Source: Lacisediminihabitans profunda
GTDB taxonomy: Bacteria > Actinomycetota > Actinomycetes > Actinomycetales > Microbacteriaceae
Assembly (NCBI RefSeq): GCF_008040105.1
Contig: NZ_VRMG01000005.1
Coordinates: forward strand, 496,001 to 560,000
Length of the DNA stretch: 64,000 nt
Direction: 5' to 3'
In this document: piece by piece, positions 17,710-25,461 of the stretch
Position numbering within the stretch: the first letter of the stretch is position 1
Layout of the letters: every line of letters begins with the position of its first letter
Position numbers and translations under genes: made by a program
Notes under the pieces: model-generated
Told to the model about the DNA's origin: nothing
Database searches by the model: none
Seen by the model: only the letters and a program-made list of their open reading frames with translations

Positions 17710-18959
17710 CGACGCCCACCCGCATCCTCGCGATCGCGGACTCCGACTCGTACATCAAGTGGGGGGCCGCCCTCCTCGACCGCGCGCCGGCCGAGTGGGA
17801 GAAGACCCTCGTGGTGGTGGCCAGCCCGGTGCTGCCGAGCGCCGACCAGTTGTCGGCGGCGCTCGCCGGGAGCGCGTCAGACGGCGCGCGACCGGCGATC
17901 CTGGACCTCTCGGCCCTCGCCGTGCGGATCGGCCGCCTGCAGCCGGCCGTCGTGCTCGTCTCCGTTCGCGGGCCGCTGGTGAAGGTGGTGGTCCGCGCCG
18001 TCGTCGGGGCGGCGACCCGACGCCCGGTGATCGTCACCGGGCTGCCCGGCATCTCCGTGCCGGCCAGCAGGATGGCCATCGCGCACCGCGCCCAGGCCGA
18101 CCTCTTCGTGCTGCACAGCCGCCGGGAGACGCGCGAGTTCGCCGAACTCGCCGAACACATGGGCATCGACCAGAGGTTCGCCCTGGCGACCCTGCCGTTC
18201 CTGCCGCGTCGCACGCCGGGCCGGCGCGCGGACGGCGACGTCATCTTCGCCGCGCAGGCGAAGGTACCGTGGGACAAGGCCGACCGCCTCGCCCTGCTGA
18301 GCTGGCTCGCCGAGTCGGCTCGGCGGCATCCGTACCGTCGCGTGATCGTGAAGGTGCGTGCGGCGCGCGGCGAGGCGCAGACGCACGCCGAGACTCACGA
18401 CTATCCGAGCCTGATGGCGCAGCTGAAGCCCCCGGCGCCCGGCAACCTGGTGGTGGCCGGCGGCGCGATGTCCGACCACCTGGCCGGGGCCGCCGGCCTT
18501 GTCACGGTGAGCTCGACGGCCGCGATCGAGGCGGTGGCGCTCGAGGTGCCGGTGCTCGTGATCGCGGACTTCGGCGTCAACGCCGCGCTCATCAACACCG
18601 TGTTCGAGGGCAGCGGCCTGCTGGGCAACTGCGCGGACCTCGTGGACGGCCGGTTCAAGCGGGCCGACCCGGCCTGGCTCGACGACAACTACTTCCACGG
18701 CACCGGCGAGGACGACTGGGTGCACCGCACGTTCGAGCTGCTCGTCCTGCGCGAGGCGGGCCAGTTGCCGCTCAAGACGCTGACGCGCGGCACGGCGGGC
18801 GGGGTGGTGCGACGCGCGTGGGACCGTAAGCGGGCCCTCGGCCGGTTCGACCGCTCGCTCGCCGGCGCGATCGCCCTCGTCATCGGCACGCCCGTGCGAA
18901 TCCTGCTGCTCGCGGTGCGCAAGGTCAGCCGGGAGCGCAAGCGGGCCGTGCGACCCTGA
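17706..18959 (+). CDS. Putative glycosyltransferase next to neuAB (DUF6716-like)
   Basis: This is a 417-residue protein with a GT-B-like layout. The N-terminal half has Rossmann-type strands (TRILAIADSDSYIKWGAALL, RRPVIVTGLPGISVPA). The C-terminal half has a donor-site-like pattern (LAGAAGLVTVSSTAAIEAVA, then VPVLVIADFG), similar in style to polysialyltransferase or capsule transferases. The start is a TTG overlapping the neuB stop (TTGA). A basic C-terminal tail with one hydrophobic helix may hold it at the membrane. From position it should transfer the CMP-activated sugar made by its two neighbours onto a surface glycan. I recall it as resembling the actinobacterial family DUF6716; that match is from memory. 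Confidence 0.65.
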   Translation: MTTPTRILAIADSDSYIKWGAALLDRAPAEWEKTLVVVASPVLPSADQLSAALAGSASDGARPAILDLSALAVRIGRLQPAVVLVSVRGPLVKVVVRAVVGAATRRPVIVTGLPGISVPASRMAIAHRAQADLFVLHSRRETREFAELAEHMGIDQRFALATLPFLPRRTPGRRADGDVIFAAQAKVPWDKADRLALLSWLAESARRHPYRRVIVKVRAARGEAQTHAETHDYPSLMAQLKPPAPGNLVVAGGAMSDHLAGAAGLVTVSSTAAIEAVALEVPVLVIADFGVNAALINTVFEGSGLLGNCADLVDGRFKRADPAWLDDNYFHGTGEDDWVHRTFELLVLREAGQLPLKTLTRGTAGGVVRRAWDRKRALGRFDRSLAGAIALVIGTPVRILLLAVRKVSRERKRAVRP

Positions 18960-19026
18960 TTCCCGACTCTCCGCGGCCTGTGGACAATCGGTGCGGCCGG
19001 GGTCCGGCTCGGCCCACACTGTCGGC

Positions 19027-20259
19027 ATGTCGAGGGCCGTCACGATCATCACCGAGCAGGTGCGCGAGAGGGTGCGTCTGGATGGCGTGGACCTCGGCAA
19101 CGACCGCGCGCTCGCTGACCGCTACGTTCGGGATGAGGTTCAGCGGTACAGCGAGCGCGCGCTCGGCGGCACCCTGCCGATGCTCGCGGACGAGGGGGCG
19201 GCCACCCGGCAGATCGTCGCCTCGATAGCCGGCTTCGGCGCCCTCCAGCCCTACCTCGACGACCCCGAGATCGAGGAGGTCTGGATCAACGGGCCCTCGA
19301 GGGTCTTCGTCGCCCGCAACGGCGTGCCCGAGCGCGTCGATGTGGTGCTCACGGGCACCCAGGTGCGCGACCTGGTCGAGCGGATGCTCCAGTCCTCGGG
19401 GCGCCGGGTCGACCTGAGCAGCCCATTCGTCGACGCATCGCTGCCCGACGGATCGAGGCTGCACGTGGTGATCCCGGACGTGACCCGCGCGCACTGGGCG
19501 GTCAACATCCGCAAGTTCACCCGACGCATCCGCGACCTGCAGACCCTCGTCTCGCTCGGATCGCTCACCCAGCAGAGCGCGGAGTTCCTGCGGATGTGCG
19601 TGCTCGCCGGGCAGAACATCCTCGTCTCCGGCGCCACCCAGAGCGGCAAGACCACCATGCTCAACAGCCTCCTCGCCGCGGCGCGCCCCGGGGAGCGCAT
19701 CGTCACCGTCGAGGACACCTTCGAACTCGACCTCGCCGCCCGGGACACCGTCGCGATGCAGTGCCGGCAGCCGAGCCTCGAGGGCACCGGCGAGATCACC
19801 CTGCGCCGCCTCATCAAGGAGGCTCTGCGGATGCGCCCCGACCGGCTCGTGGTCGGCGAGGTGCGCGAGGCGGAGTCGCTCGACCTGCTCATCGCGCTGA
19901 ATTCCGGCATCCCCGGCATGTGTTCCCTCCATGCGAATGGGGCGCGCGACGCCCTCGCGAAACTGTGCACGCTGCCGCTTCTGGCGGGACGCAACATCGA
20001 CTCCGCGTTCGTGGTGCCCACCGTCGCCGCGTCGGTGGATCTCGTGGTGCACTGCGAGTTGGCCCGCAATGGCAGGCGGCGAGTGACCGAGATCGTGGCG
20101 CCGAGCGGACAGGTCACGGCGGGCGTGATCGAGGCCAGCACGATCTTCGCGAGCGAGCGCGGCGTGCTTGAACCGACCGGAAGCTACCCCACCAAGTCCG
20201 CAAAGTTCGTCGCCGGCGACTTCGACCTCGCCTCCGTTCTCGGCACGGTGCGCACGTGA
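19027..20259 (+). CDS. tadA: Tad pilus assembly ATPase TadA (CpaF)
   Basis: This hexameric secretion ATPase powers Tad/Flp pilus assembly. The 410 residues carry an N-terminal helical domain, then VWINGPSRVFV, the Walker A loop GATQSGKT at 202-209, an Asp box (TVEDTFELDL), Walker B (RPDRLVVGEVREAE) and a His box (SLHANGARDAL). The Walker A loop has Gln where TadA proteins usually have Gly, but it still fits GxxxxGKT. The ATG at 19027 was preferred over an earlier GTG because it is six bases after CACACT, a weak -10 at leaderless distance. It overlaps tadB by four bases. Confidence 0.92.
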   Translation: MSRAVTIITEQVRERVRLDGVDLGNDRALADRYVRDEVQRYSERALGGTLPMLADEGAATRQIVASIAGFGALQPYLDDPEIEEVWINGPSRVFVARNGVPERVDVVLTGTQVRDLVERMLQSSGRRVDLSSPFVDASLPDGSRLHVVIPDVTRAHWAVNIRKFTRRIRDLQTLVSLGSLTQQSAEFLRMCVLAGQNILVSGATQSGKTTMLNSLLAAARPGERIVTVEDTFELDLAARDTVAMQCRQPSLEGTGEITLRRLIKEALRMRPDRLVVGEVREAESLDLLIALNSGIPGMCSLHANGARDALAKLCTLPLLAGRNIDSAFVVPTVAASVDLVVHCELARNGRRRVTEIVAPSGQVTAGVIEASTIFASERGVLEPTGSYPTKSAKFVAGDFDLASVLGTVRT

Positions 20260-21116
20260 CCGTCGCGCTCGGCCTGCTGCTCGGTCTGGGGATCGTCCTC
20301 TCGGTCTCGCCGCTGCTCTGGCCCCCATCTGACGCCGCGTCGACCCCTCCTCGTTTGACCCGGTTGCTCAGGGAGCGGCTCGCCCAGGCCGGACTCCAGG
20401 CCGTCTCGCTTCCCGCCCTCGCAGCCGCCTCGGTGCTCGCGGCGATGGCCTCGAGCGCCCTCGTCTTCGCCCTCGTGCCGGTGCTCGCCATCGCCGTCAT
20501 CGCCGGAGGTGTCGCGCTCGTCCTGCCCCTGTCGATCGTGGGCTGGCGTGCGCGAAGCCGACGACGCCAGGCCAGGGTGGTCTGGCCGGATGTCGTGGAC
20601 CACCTCGTCTCGGCCGTGCGCTCCGGACTCGCCCTGCCCGACAGTGTCGTGGCGCTCGCTCATTCGGGGCCGCCGCAGACCCGTGAACAGTTCGCCGCCT
20701 TCGAACGGGAGTACCGGGCCACCGGCAACTTCGCGCTCTGCGCCGACTCACTCAAGACCAGGCTCGCCGACCCGGTCGCCGACCGCATCCTGGAGACGCT
20801 CCGGATGTCGCGGGAGGTCGGCGGGAGCGAGCTCACGACCGTGCTGAGGAGCCTCGCGTCCTACCTCAGGGCGGAGTCGGCGATCCGATCGGAGGTCGAG
20901 GCGCGGCAGTCCTGGGTGCTGAATGCGGCCAAACTCGGGGTGGCTTCCCCGTGGGTGATCCTCCTGCTGCTGTCGACCCGGCCGGAGGCGGCCGCGGCCT
21001 ACAACACTCCGGGCGGGGTGGTGCTGATCGTGGCCGGGCTTGCGGTGACCGCCGTGGCCTACCGCGCCATGCTCGCTCTGGCGCGGTTGCCGGAGGAGCG
21101 ACGATGGTTCAGTTGA
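20256..21116 (+). CDS. tadB: Tad pilus assembly membrane protein TadB
   Basis: This 286-residue inner-membrane platform protein of the type II secretion F family works with TadA and TadC. It has two N-terminal helices (LGLLLGLGIVLSVSPLL and a second near 65-95). The cytoplasmic F domain starts at VVWPDVVDHLVSAVRSGLAL and contains REVGGSELTTVLRSLASYLR. A C-terminal helix pair follows (SPWVILLLLSTRP). The GTG start overlaps the tadA stop (GTGA). Confidence 0.88.
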   Translation: MTVALGLLLGLGIVLSVSPLLWPPSDAASTPPRLTRLLRERLAQAGLQAVSLPALAAASVLAAMASSALVFALVPVLAIAVIAGGVALVLPLSIVGWRARSRRRQARVVWPDVVDHLVSAVRSGLALPDSVVALAHSGPPQTREQFAAFEREYRATGNFALCADSLKTRLADPVADRILETLRMSREVGGSELTTVLRSLASYLRAESAIRSEVEARQSWVLNAAKLGVASPWVILLLLSTRPEAAAAYNTPGGVVLIVAGLAVTAVAYRAMLALARLPEERRWFS

Positions 21117-22051
21117 CCTCGCTCGGCGGCTGGGCGGTGCTCGCCGGGACGGCTTTGGGTGTCGGTCTCTGGTCGCTCGTGAGCCTCGTCCCGCGGCTGG
21201 GCCGACCGCGTCTCGCCGACCGGGTGGCCCCCTACCTCGTCGACGTCGCGCCCGGTGCGCGCGAGCTGCTGGGCAGGCGGTCCGCCGACCCGCTCCCAGT
21301 CTTCTGGGCGCTCCTGGCGCCGATCGCGGCGGGGGCACGGAGGGCGCTCGGCTCCCTCGTGGGCGGCTCCGTGACGATCCAGTTGCGGCTCCGGCAGTCG
21401 GGGAGCGGTCTGTCAGTGGAGGCGTTCCGATCCCGCGAGCTCGGCTGGGCGCTCGGCGGGGCCGTCGCCGGGGTGTTCGCCGCGCTGGCGATCGGGCGCG
21501 CACAGTCTCCACCGGCCGTCGTCTACGCGATCATCGTGGTCGGCTCCGCGATCGGCGGGGTGCTGCTCCGTGACTTCCTGCTGCAGCGGGCGGCACGGCT
21601 GCGACTCCAACGGCTGTCGAGCGAGCTGCCCACCGTGCTCGAGTTCCTCACCCTGAGCCTCTCGGCGGGGGAGGGCATCCTGGATGCGATCCGCCGCGTC
21701 GCGCGGGTGAGCCACGGGGAACTCGCGGCCGAGTTCGGCGCGGTTGTCGCCGCGGTGAATACCGGCCTCCCGCTCGGCGAGTCCCTCGCGGCGCTCGCCG
21801 AGGGCGTGCGCCTCCCGGCGCTCACCCGCTGCGTCGAACAGATCACCGGCGCGCTCGATCGCGGAACGCCGCTCTCCGAGGTGCTGCGGGCCCAGGCCCA
21901 GGACTCGAGGGACGAGGCGAAGCGCGAACTGCTCGAGGTCGCGGGAAAGAAGGAGGTGGCGATGCTCGTGCCCCTGGTCTTCCTGATCCTCCCGGTGACG
22001 ATCGTCTTCGCGATCTTCCCGGGAATCTTCGTGCTCCAACTGGGCCGGTGA
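21104..22051 (+). CDS. tadC: Tad pilus assembly membrane protein TadC
   Basis: This is a second type II secretion F-family platform protein, 315 residues. The N-terminal half is shorter on conserved motifs. The F domain includes RLSSELPTVLEFLTLSLSAG, then GEGILDAIRRVARVS and DEAKRELLEVAGKKEVAMLV, and the protein ends in a hydrophobic anchor (VFLILPVTIVFAIFPGIFVL). The ATG overlaps the end of tadB by 13 bases and has GGAGGAG five bases upstream. Confidence 0.88.
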   Translation: MVQLTSLGGWAVLAGTALGVGLWSLVSLVPRLGRPRLADRVAPYLVDVAPGARELLGRRSADPLPVFWALLAPIAAGARRALGSLVGGSVTIQLRLRQSGSGLSVEAFRSRELGWALGGAVAGVFAALAIGRAQSPPAVVYAIIVVGSAIGGVLLRDFLLQRAARLRLQRLSSELPTVLEFLTLSLSAGEGILDAIRRVARVSHGELAAEFGAVVAAVNTGLPLGESLAALAEGVRLPALTRCVEQITGALDRGTPLSEVLRAQAQDSRDEAKRELLEVAGKKEVAMLVPLVFLILPVTIVFAIFPGIFVLQLGR

Positions 22052-22076
22052 CGGTCGCAAGAGAAAGGAAGAAATC

Positions 22077-22253
22077 ATGTCGAGAGTCCGTCGGATGCTG
22101 GCCGGTCTGGTCGCGGAGGAACGCGGCGACGTACCGGGCTGGGTGCTCATCACACTCATGACCGCGGGGCTGGTGATCATCATCTGGGCCCTCGCGGGGC
22201 CTGCGCTGAGCAGCGTGTTCCAGCAGGCGATCGAGCGAGTCACGAGTTTCTGA
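22077..22253 (+). CDS. Flp-type pilin-like small protein
   Basis: This 58-residue protein has a basic start (MSRVRRMLAGLVAEERGD), one hydrophobic helix (GWVLITLMTAGLVIIIWALA) and a short polar C-terminus, the layout of a Tad/Flp pilin. The usual processing site G-x-x-x-x-E-Y is not clear; EERGDVPGW comes closest, which would place a cut after the Gly. The start has AAGGAAG about six bases upstream. Its position directly after tadC fits the major pilin, but no prepilin peptidase (TadV) gene lies in the window. Confidence 0.75.
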   Translation: MSRVRRMLAGLVAEERGDVPGWVLITLMTAGLVIIIWALAGPALSSVFQQAIERVTSF

Positions 22254-22258
22254 TCGCC

Positions 22259-22660
22259 GTGCGTGCCCTCCGGTCGGCGCTTCGTCGTGACGACGGCTCC
22301 GCCCCGGCCGAGTTCGTCATGGTCGCGGCGCTGCTCACCGTGCTCACCCTGTCGGTGATCCAGCTCGGGCTCGCGCTGCACATCCGCAACACCGTGCTCG
22401 ATGCGGCGGCCGAGGGTGCCCGGTTCGCGGCCCTCGCCGACAACGGGCTTCAGGACGGAGCCGCTCGAACTCGTGATCTCATCACCGAGGCGTTGGGCGC
22501 GGGCTATGCGGCGGGCGTCTCGGCCGACTACGGGAGCTACCTCGGACATCCGGCGGCCATCGTGACGGTGCGCACCCCACTGCCGCTCATCGGCCTGGTC
22601 GGGATCGACGGCGGGCTGGAGGTGACCGGTCATGCCTCGGTGGAGACTCTGGGTGAATAG
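22259..22660 (+). CDS. TadE-like minor pilin
   Basis: This 133-residue protein opens with a basic segment and DDGSAPAEFVMVAALL, in which the Glu before a hydrophobic helix (VMVAALLTVLTLSVIQLGLAL) is the TadE hallmark. The rest is a small extracytoplasmic domain (NTVLDAAAEGARFAALAD). The GTG start is five bases after the pilin stop, and no Shine-Dalgarno is visible there. The stop codon lies inside an 18-bp tandem duplication that also holds start sites of the next gene. Confidence 0.8.
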   Translation: MRALRSALRRDDGSAPAEFVMVAALLTVLTLSVIQLGLALHIRNTVLDAAAEGARFAALADNGLQDGAARTRDLITEALGAGYAAGVSADYGSYLGHPAAIVTVRTPLPLIGLVGIDGGLEVTGHASVETLGE

Positions 22661-23147
22661 GAGACTCTGGGTGAATAGGGGCTGGGTGACTGAGCGCCGG
22701 GTGCATGAGGGCTGGACAGATGAGCGCGGGTCGACCTCGCTGGAGTTCGTCACGGCCGGTCTGTTGTTGCTGCTTCCGCTCGTCTATCTCGTGTTGTCCG
22801 TGTCGTCGATCCAGGCCGGCGCCCTGGCCGTGGAGGGGGCGTCCCGCCAGGCCGCCCGCGTGTTTGTGCAGGCCGGCTCCGCCGAGGCTGGGCGGCGCCA
22901 GGCGGAGCGGGCGATCGACGTGGCCCTTGCCGACTATGGACTCGATGGCCGCTCGGTGAGCGTGACGGTCGCCTGCAGCCCGCGCCCCGAGCGCTGCCTC
23001 ACCCGCTTGGGCACCGTCACCGTGACGATCGACGGGGCGGTGCCACTGCCGCTGCTCCCGTCGGTGCTGACCGGCAGCTTCCCCTTGGCCATCCCGCTGC
23101 ACGCCAGCGCGACGCAGCAGGTCTCCCGATTCTGGGGTACCCGGTGA
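22632..23147 (+). CDS. TadE-family minor pilin, second copy
   Basis: The predicted protein has up to 171 residues. After a basic leader comes DERGSTSLEFVTAGLLLLLP, the TadE-type Glu plus hydrophobic helix, then an outer domain with two Cys (VACSPRPERC) that may form a disulfide. The start is uncertain: an ATG at 22632 overlaps the previous gene by 29 bases. GTG codons at 22653 and 22671 each follow GGAG by seven bases, because an 18-bp unit containing both is duplicated in frame. The coordinates give the longest form; the 22671 start would remove 13 residues. Confidence 0.8.
   Translation: MPRWRLWVNRRLWVNRGWVTERRVHEGWTDERGSTSLEFVTAGLLLLLPLVYLVLSVSSIQAGALAVEGASRQAARVFVQAGSAEAGRRQAERAIDVALADYGLDGRSVSVTVACSPRPERCLTRLGTVTVTIDGAVPLPLLPSVLTGSFPLAIPLHASATQQVSRFWGTR
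22642..22677 (+). repeat. Perfect 18-bp tandem duplication carrying a GGAG site and a GTG start
   Basis: GGAGACTCTGGGTGAATA occurs twice without a gap. It preserves the frame of the downstream pilin gene (adding RLWVNR) and duplicates its ribosome binding site and start codon. Confidence 0.95.
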
Positions 23148-23587
23148 GGGGCGGACCGCGCGACGCCCGCGGCGAGGAGGGGTCGATCCTGCCGCTGACG
23201 ATCTTCTACGGCTTCCTCTCGCTCGTGCTCGTTCTGCTCGTCGTGGCGGCGACCTCGCTCTACCTCGAGCGCAAACGACTCTTCACGCTGGCGGACGGGG
23301 CGGCGCTCGCAGGAGCCGAGGCCTTCGCCCTGGAGGACGTATTGCTCGGTGCGGGCGGCCCGCGTCCTCGGCTGAGGTCGCCGGCTGTCGCCGCCGCGGT
23401 GCGCGACTACCTGGCAACCGCACCGAGCGACATCGATTCGCTCGCGGTGGAGCGGGCGGTGACCACCGACGGGCGAAGCGCGACCGTCGAGCTCTCGGGC
23501 TACTGGCGACCGCCCGTGCTGACCGTGTTCGTGCCGGCGGGGTTCCGCCTCGAGGTGACGGCGGTGGCCCGGTCGGTGTTCTTCTGA
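23144..23587 (+). CDS. TadG-like pilus assembly protein (Rv3660c-locus type small form)
   Basis: This 147-residue protein has an N-terminus EEGSILPLTIFYGFLSLVL leading into one long helix, then YLERKRLFTLADGAALAGAEA, the pattern of TadG/TadE N-terminal domains. The remaining 80 residues form a short extracytoplasmic part. It lacks the von Willebrand domain of full TadG. The GTG start overlaps the previous stop by four bases (GTGA), so all seven tad genes form one translationally coupled run. The symbol is left blank because the C-terminal domain is absent. Confidence 0.72.
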   Translation: MRGGPRDARGEEGSILPLTIFYGFLSLVLVLLVVAATSLYLERKRLFTLADGAALAGAEAFALEDVLLGAGGPRPRLRSPAVAAAVRDYLATAPSDIDSLAVERAVTTDGRSATVELSGYWRPPVLTVFVPAGFRLEVTAVARSVFF

Positions 23588-23595
23588 CCCGACGG

Positions 23596-24246
23596 CTAGG
23601 GGTTCGCGGCGTCGCCGTGGCCGACGAAGGCCAGGGTGGTGCCGATGCCGATCATCATCACGCCACCGGCCGCGCTGAGGTGCTCCACCCGGCGCGGGGA
23701 CCGGCCGAACCAGTCGCGCGCCGCCCCCGCGGCGAGGGCCCAGACGCTGTCGCTCGCGAGCGCGATGCCCACGAAGATCGCCCCGAGCACGATCATCTGC
23801 ACCGGCACGTTTCCGAGCGAGTAGTCCACGAACTGGGGAAGCACGGCGATGAGGAAGACGATGGTCTTGGGGTTGGAGACGCCGACGACGAAACCCTCGC
23901 TGAGAATGCGCCCCCTGCTGCGCCGGGACACGGTCGAGGTCGCGGCGCTGGCCCGCTCGCGCCGGTGCCGGATGGCCTGGATGCCGAGGTAGACGAGGTA
24001 GGCGGCGCCGAGCAGCTTGACCACGGTGAACAGAACTATCGACTCCTGCAGGAGCGGCCCGATCCCGAGCGAGATCGCGAGGGCGGCCACGAAGGTGCCG
24101 GCCGACGTGCCCAGCACGCTGAGCAGGCCGCCGATGCGGCCGAGGGAGAGCGAGCGGCCGATCACGAACAGCACGGCCGGCCCCGGCAGGAGGATGAGCG
24201 GGATCGACAGCAGCGCGAACGCCACGAGGTGCGAGGGGGAGACCAT
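23596..24246 (-). CDS. LysE/RhtB-family amino-acid exporter
   Basis: This is a 216-residue, six-helix efflux protein. The N-terminal signature is ALLSIPLILLPGPAVLFVIG, followed by GGLLSVLGTSAGTFV and the conserved GFVVGVSNPKTIVFLIAVLPQF. The substrate is probably an amino acid or homoserine lactone-like compound, as for the family; it cannot be narrowed. The ATG at 24246 has TAGCAT six bases upstream. It is divergent from the flavoprotein gene, and their two leaderless promoters nearly touch. Confidence 0.88.
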   Translation of the reverse strand: MVSPSHLVAFALLSIPLILLPGPAVLFVIGRSLSLGRIGGLLSVLGTSAGTFVAALAISLGIGPLLQESIVLFTVVKLLGAAYLVYLGIQAIRHRRERASAATSTVSRRSRGRILSEGFVVGVSNPKTIVFLIAVLPQFVDYSLGNVPVQMIVLGAIFVGIALASDSVWALAAGAARDWFGRSPRRVEHLSAAGGVMMIGIGTTLAFVGHGDAANP

Positions 24247-24252
24247 GCAGCG

Positions 24253-24258
24253 ATGCTA
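24253..24258 (-). promoter_or_regulatory. -10 box TAGCAT, leaderless LysE-type gene
   Basis: TAGCAT on the minus strand ends six bases before the ATG at 24246. It lies back to back with the TAGGGT box 17 bases away. Confidence 0.5.
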
Positions 24259-24274
24259 GCGCTGACGACGGAAG

Positions 24275-24280
24275 TAGGGT
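24275..24280 (+). promoter_or_regulatory. -10 box TAGGGT, leaderless start at 24289
   Basis: TAGGGT ends eight bases before the ATG of the flavoprotein gene. Confidence 0.5.
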
Positions 24281-24288
24281 GGACGCAA

Positions 24289-25446
24289 ATGTTCAGCGAG
24301 CAGACCCTCTGGGATGTGGTCGTCGTGGGAGCCGGGCCGGCCGGCTCTTCGGCGGCACGCGTCGCGGCCGAGGGCGGGGCATCCGTGCTGCTTGTCGACC
24401 GGGCTCGGTTCCCGCGCTACAAGACCTGCGGCGGCGGCCTGATCGGCATCTCGCTCGACCACATCCCGCCGTCGGTGCTCGCGACCGTCGAGCAGCGCGC
24501 GAGCGCCGTGCGGTTCTCGTTGCGCGGTGGCTCAGCGCGGTCCCTCGGGGCGGGCCGGCAGTTCCTCGCCCTGGTGCAGCGGGAACGGTTCGACTCCGCC
24601 CTCGTGGAGGCGGCGGTCGCGGCGGGCGTCACCTTCGCCGACGGAGTGACGGTGCGCTCGATCGCCGAGGATGCGAGGGGCGAGGTGGTCGTCTCGACCG
24701 ACGAGGGTGACATCCGGGCACGAACGGTGATCGGCGCCGACGGCACGAGCGGCCGCTGCGGCCGGTACGTGGGGGTGGTCGCGGGCGGGATCGACCTCGC
24801 GCTCGAGCTGGAGATCGCCCGCCCGTCGGCGGGCGCGGCCTTCGACGACCGGGTCTTCCTCGACTGGGGCGGGAGCCCCGGCAGCTACGCGTGGATGTTC
24901 CCCAAGAACGAGGTGCTCACCGTGGGGGTGATCCAGGCGAAGGGGGCGGCGGATGCCACGCGCGACTACCTGCGGGAGTGGGTGGGGCGGCTGGGCCTGC
25001 AGAACGACGAGGTGCTGCGGTCGTCCGGGCATCTCACCCAGTGGCGGACGCCGGACTCGCCGCTGCGGCGCGGGAACGTGATCGTGGCCGGGGACGCGGC
25101 CGGGCTGCTCGACCCGTGGACGAGAGAGGGCATCTCCTACGCCCTCCGCTCCGGATGCTGGGCCGGGGAGGCCGCGGCGCGGGCCGCCCACGCCGACGAG
25201 AGCGCTCGGGCGGCGGCCCTCGACTCCTACCCGGCGAGGATCGCCACCGGACTCGCGGCCGACATCGCGGCGGGTCTCAGGCTCCTGCGGATCTTCGAGA
25301 GGCATCCGGGGCTCGTGCACTTCTTCCTCGCGTACTCGGGCGTCGGCGGACGCCTCTTCGTAAGCGTCTGCACCGGCGTCAGGACCCTCGCCGGCATCGT
25401 CGGCACGAGGGTGATGCGAACGGCGCTGGCCCTGCTGCGGCTCTGA
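24289..25446 (+). CDS. Geranylgeranyl-reductase-family FAD-dependent oxidoreductase
   Basis: This is a 385-residue flavoprotein. The dinucleotide fold motif GAGPAG is at residues 14-19, the family motif FPRYKTCGGGLIG follows at about 42-55, and the second FAD motif is NVIVAGDAAGLLDPWTREGI. Members reduce isoprenoid double bonds, for example in menaquinone or archaeal-type lipids. In Actinobacteria such proteins often act on the menaquinone side chain (MenJ-like), but this is inference. The ATG was chosen from its TAGGGT box; the frame is open upstream but antisense to the exporter gene. Confidence 0.87.
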   Translation: MFSEQTLWDVVVVGAGPAGSSAARVAAEGGASVLLVDRARFPRYKTCGGGLIGISLDHIPPSVLATVEQRASAVRFSLRGGSARSLGAGRQFLALVQRERFDSALVEAAVAAGVTFADGVTVRSIAEDARGEVVVSTDEGDIRARTVIGADGTSGRCGRYVGVVAGGIDLALELEIARPSAGAAFDDRVFLDWGGSPGSYAWMFPKNEVLTVGVIQAKGAADATRDYLREWVGRLGLQNDEVLRSSGHLTQWRTPDSPLRRGNVIVAGDAAGLLDPWTREGISYALRSGCWAGEAAARAAHADESARAAALDSYPARIATGLAADIAAGLRLLRIFERHPGLVHFFLAYSGVGGRLFVSVCTGVRTLAGIVGTRVMRTALALLRL

Positions 25447-25461
25447 CCGGGGGCGATCCGG

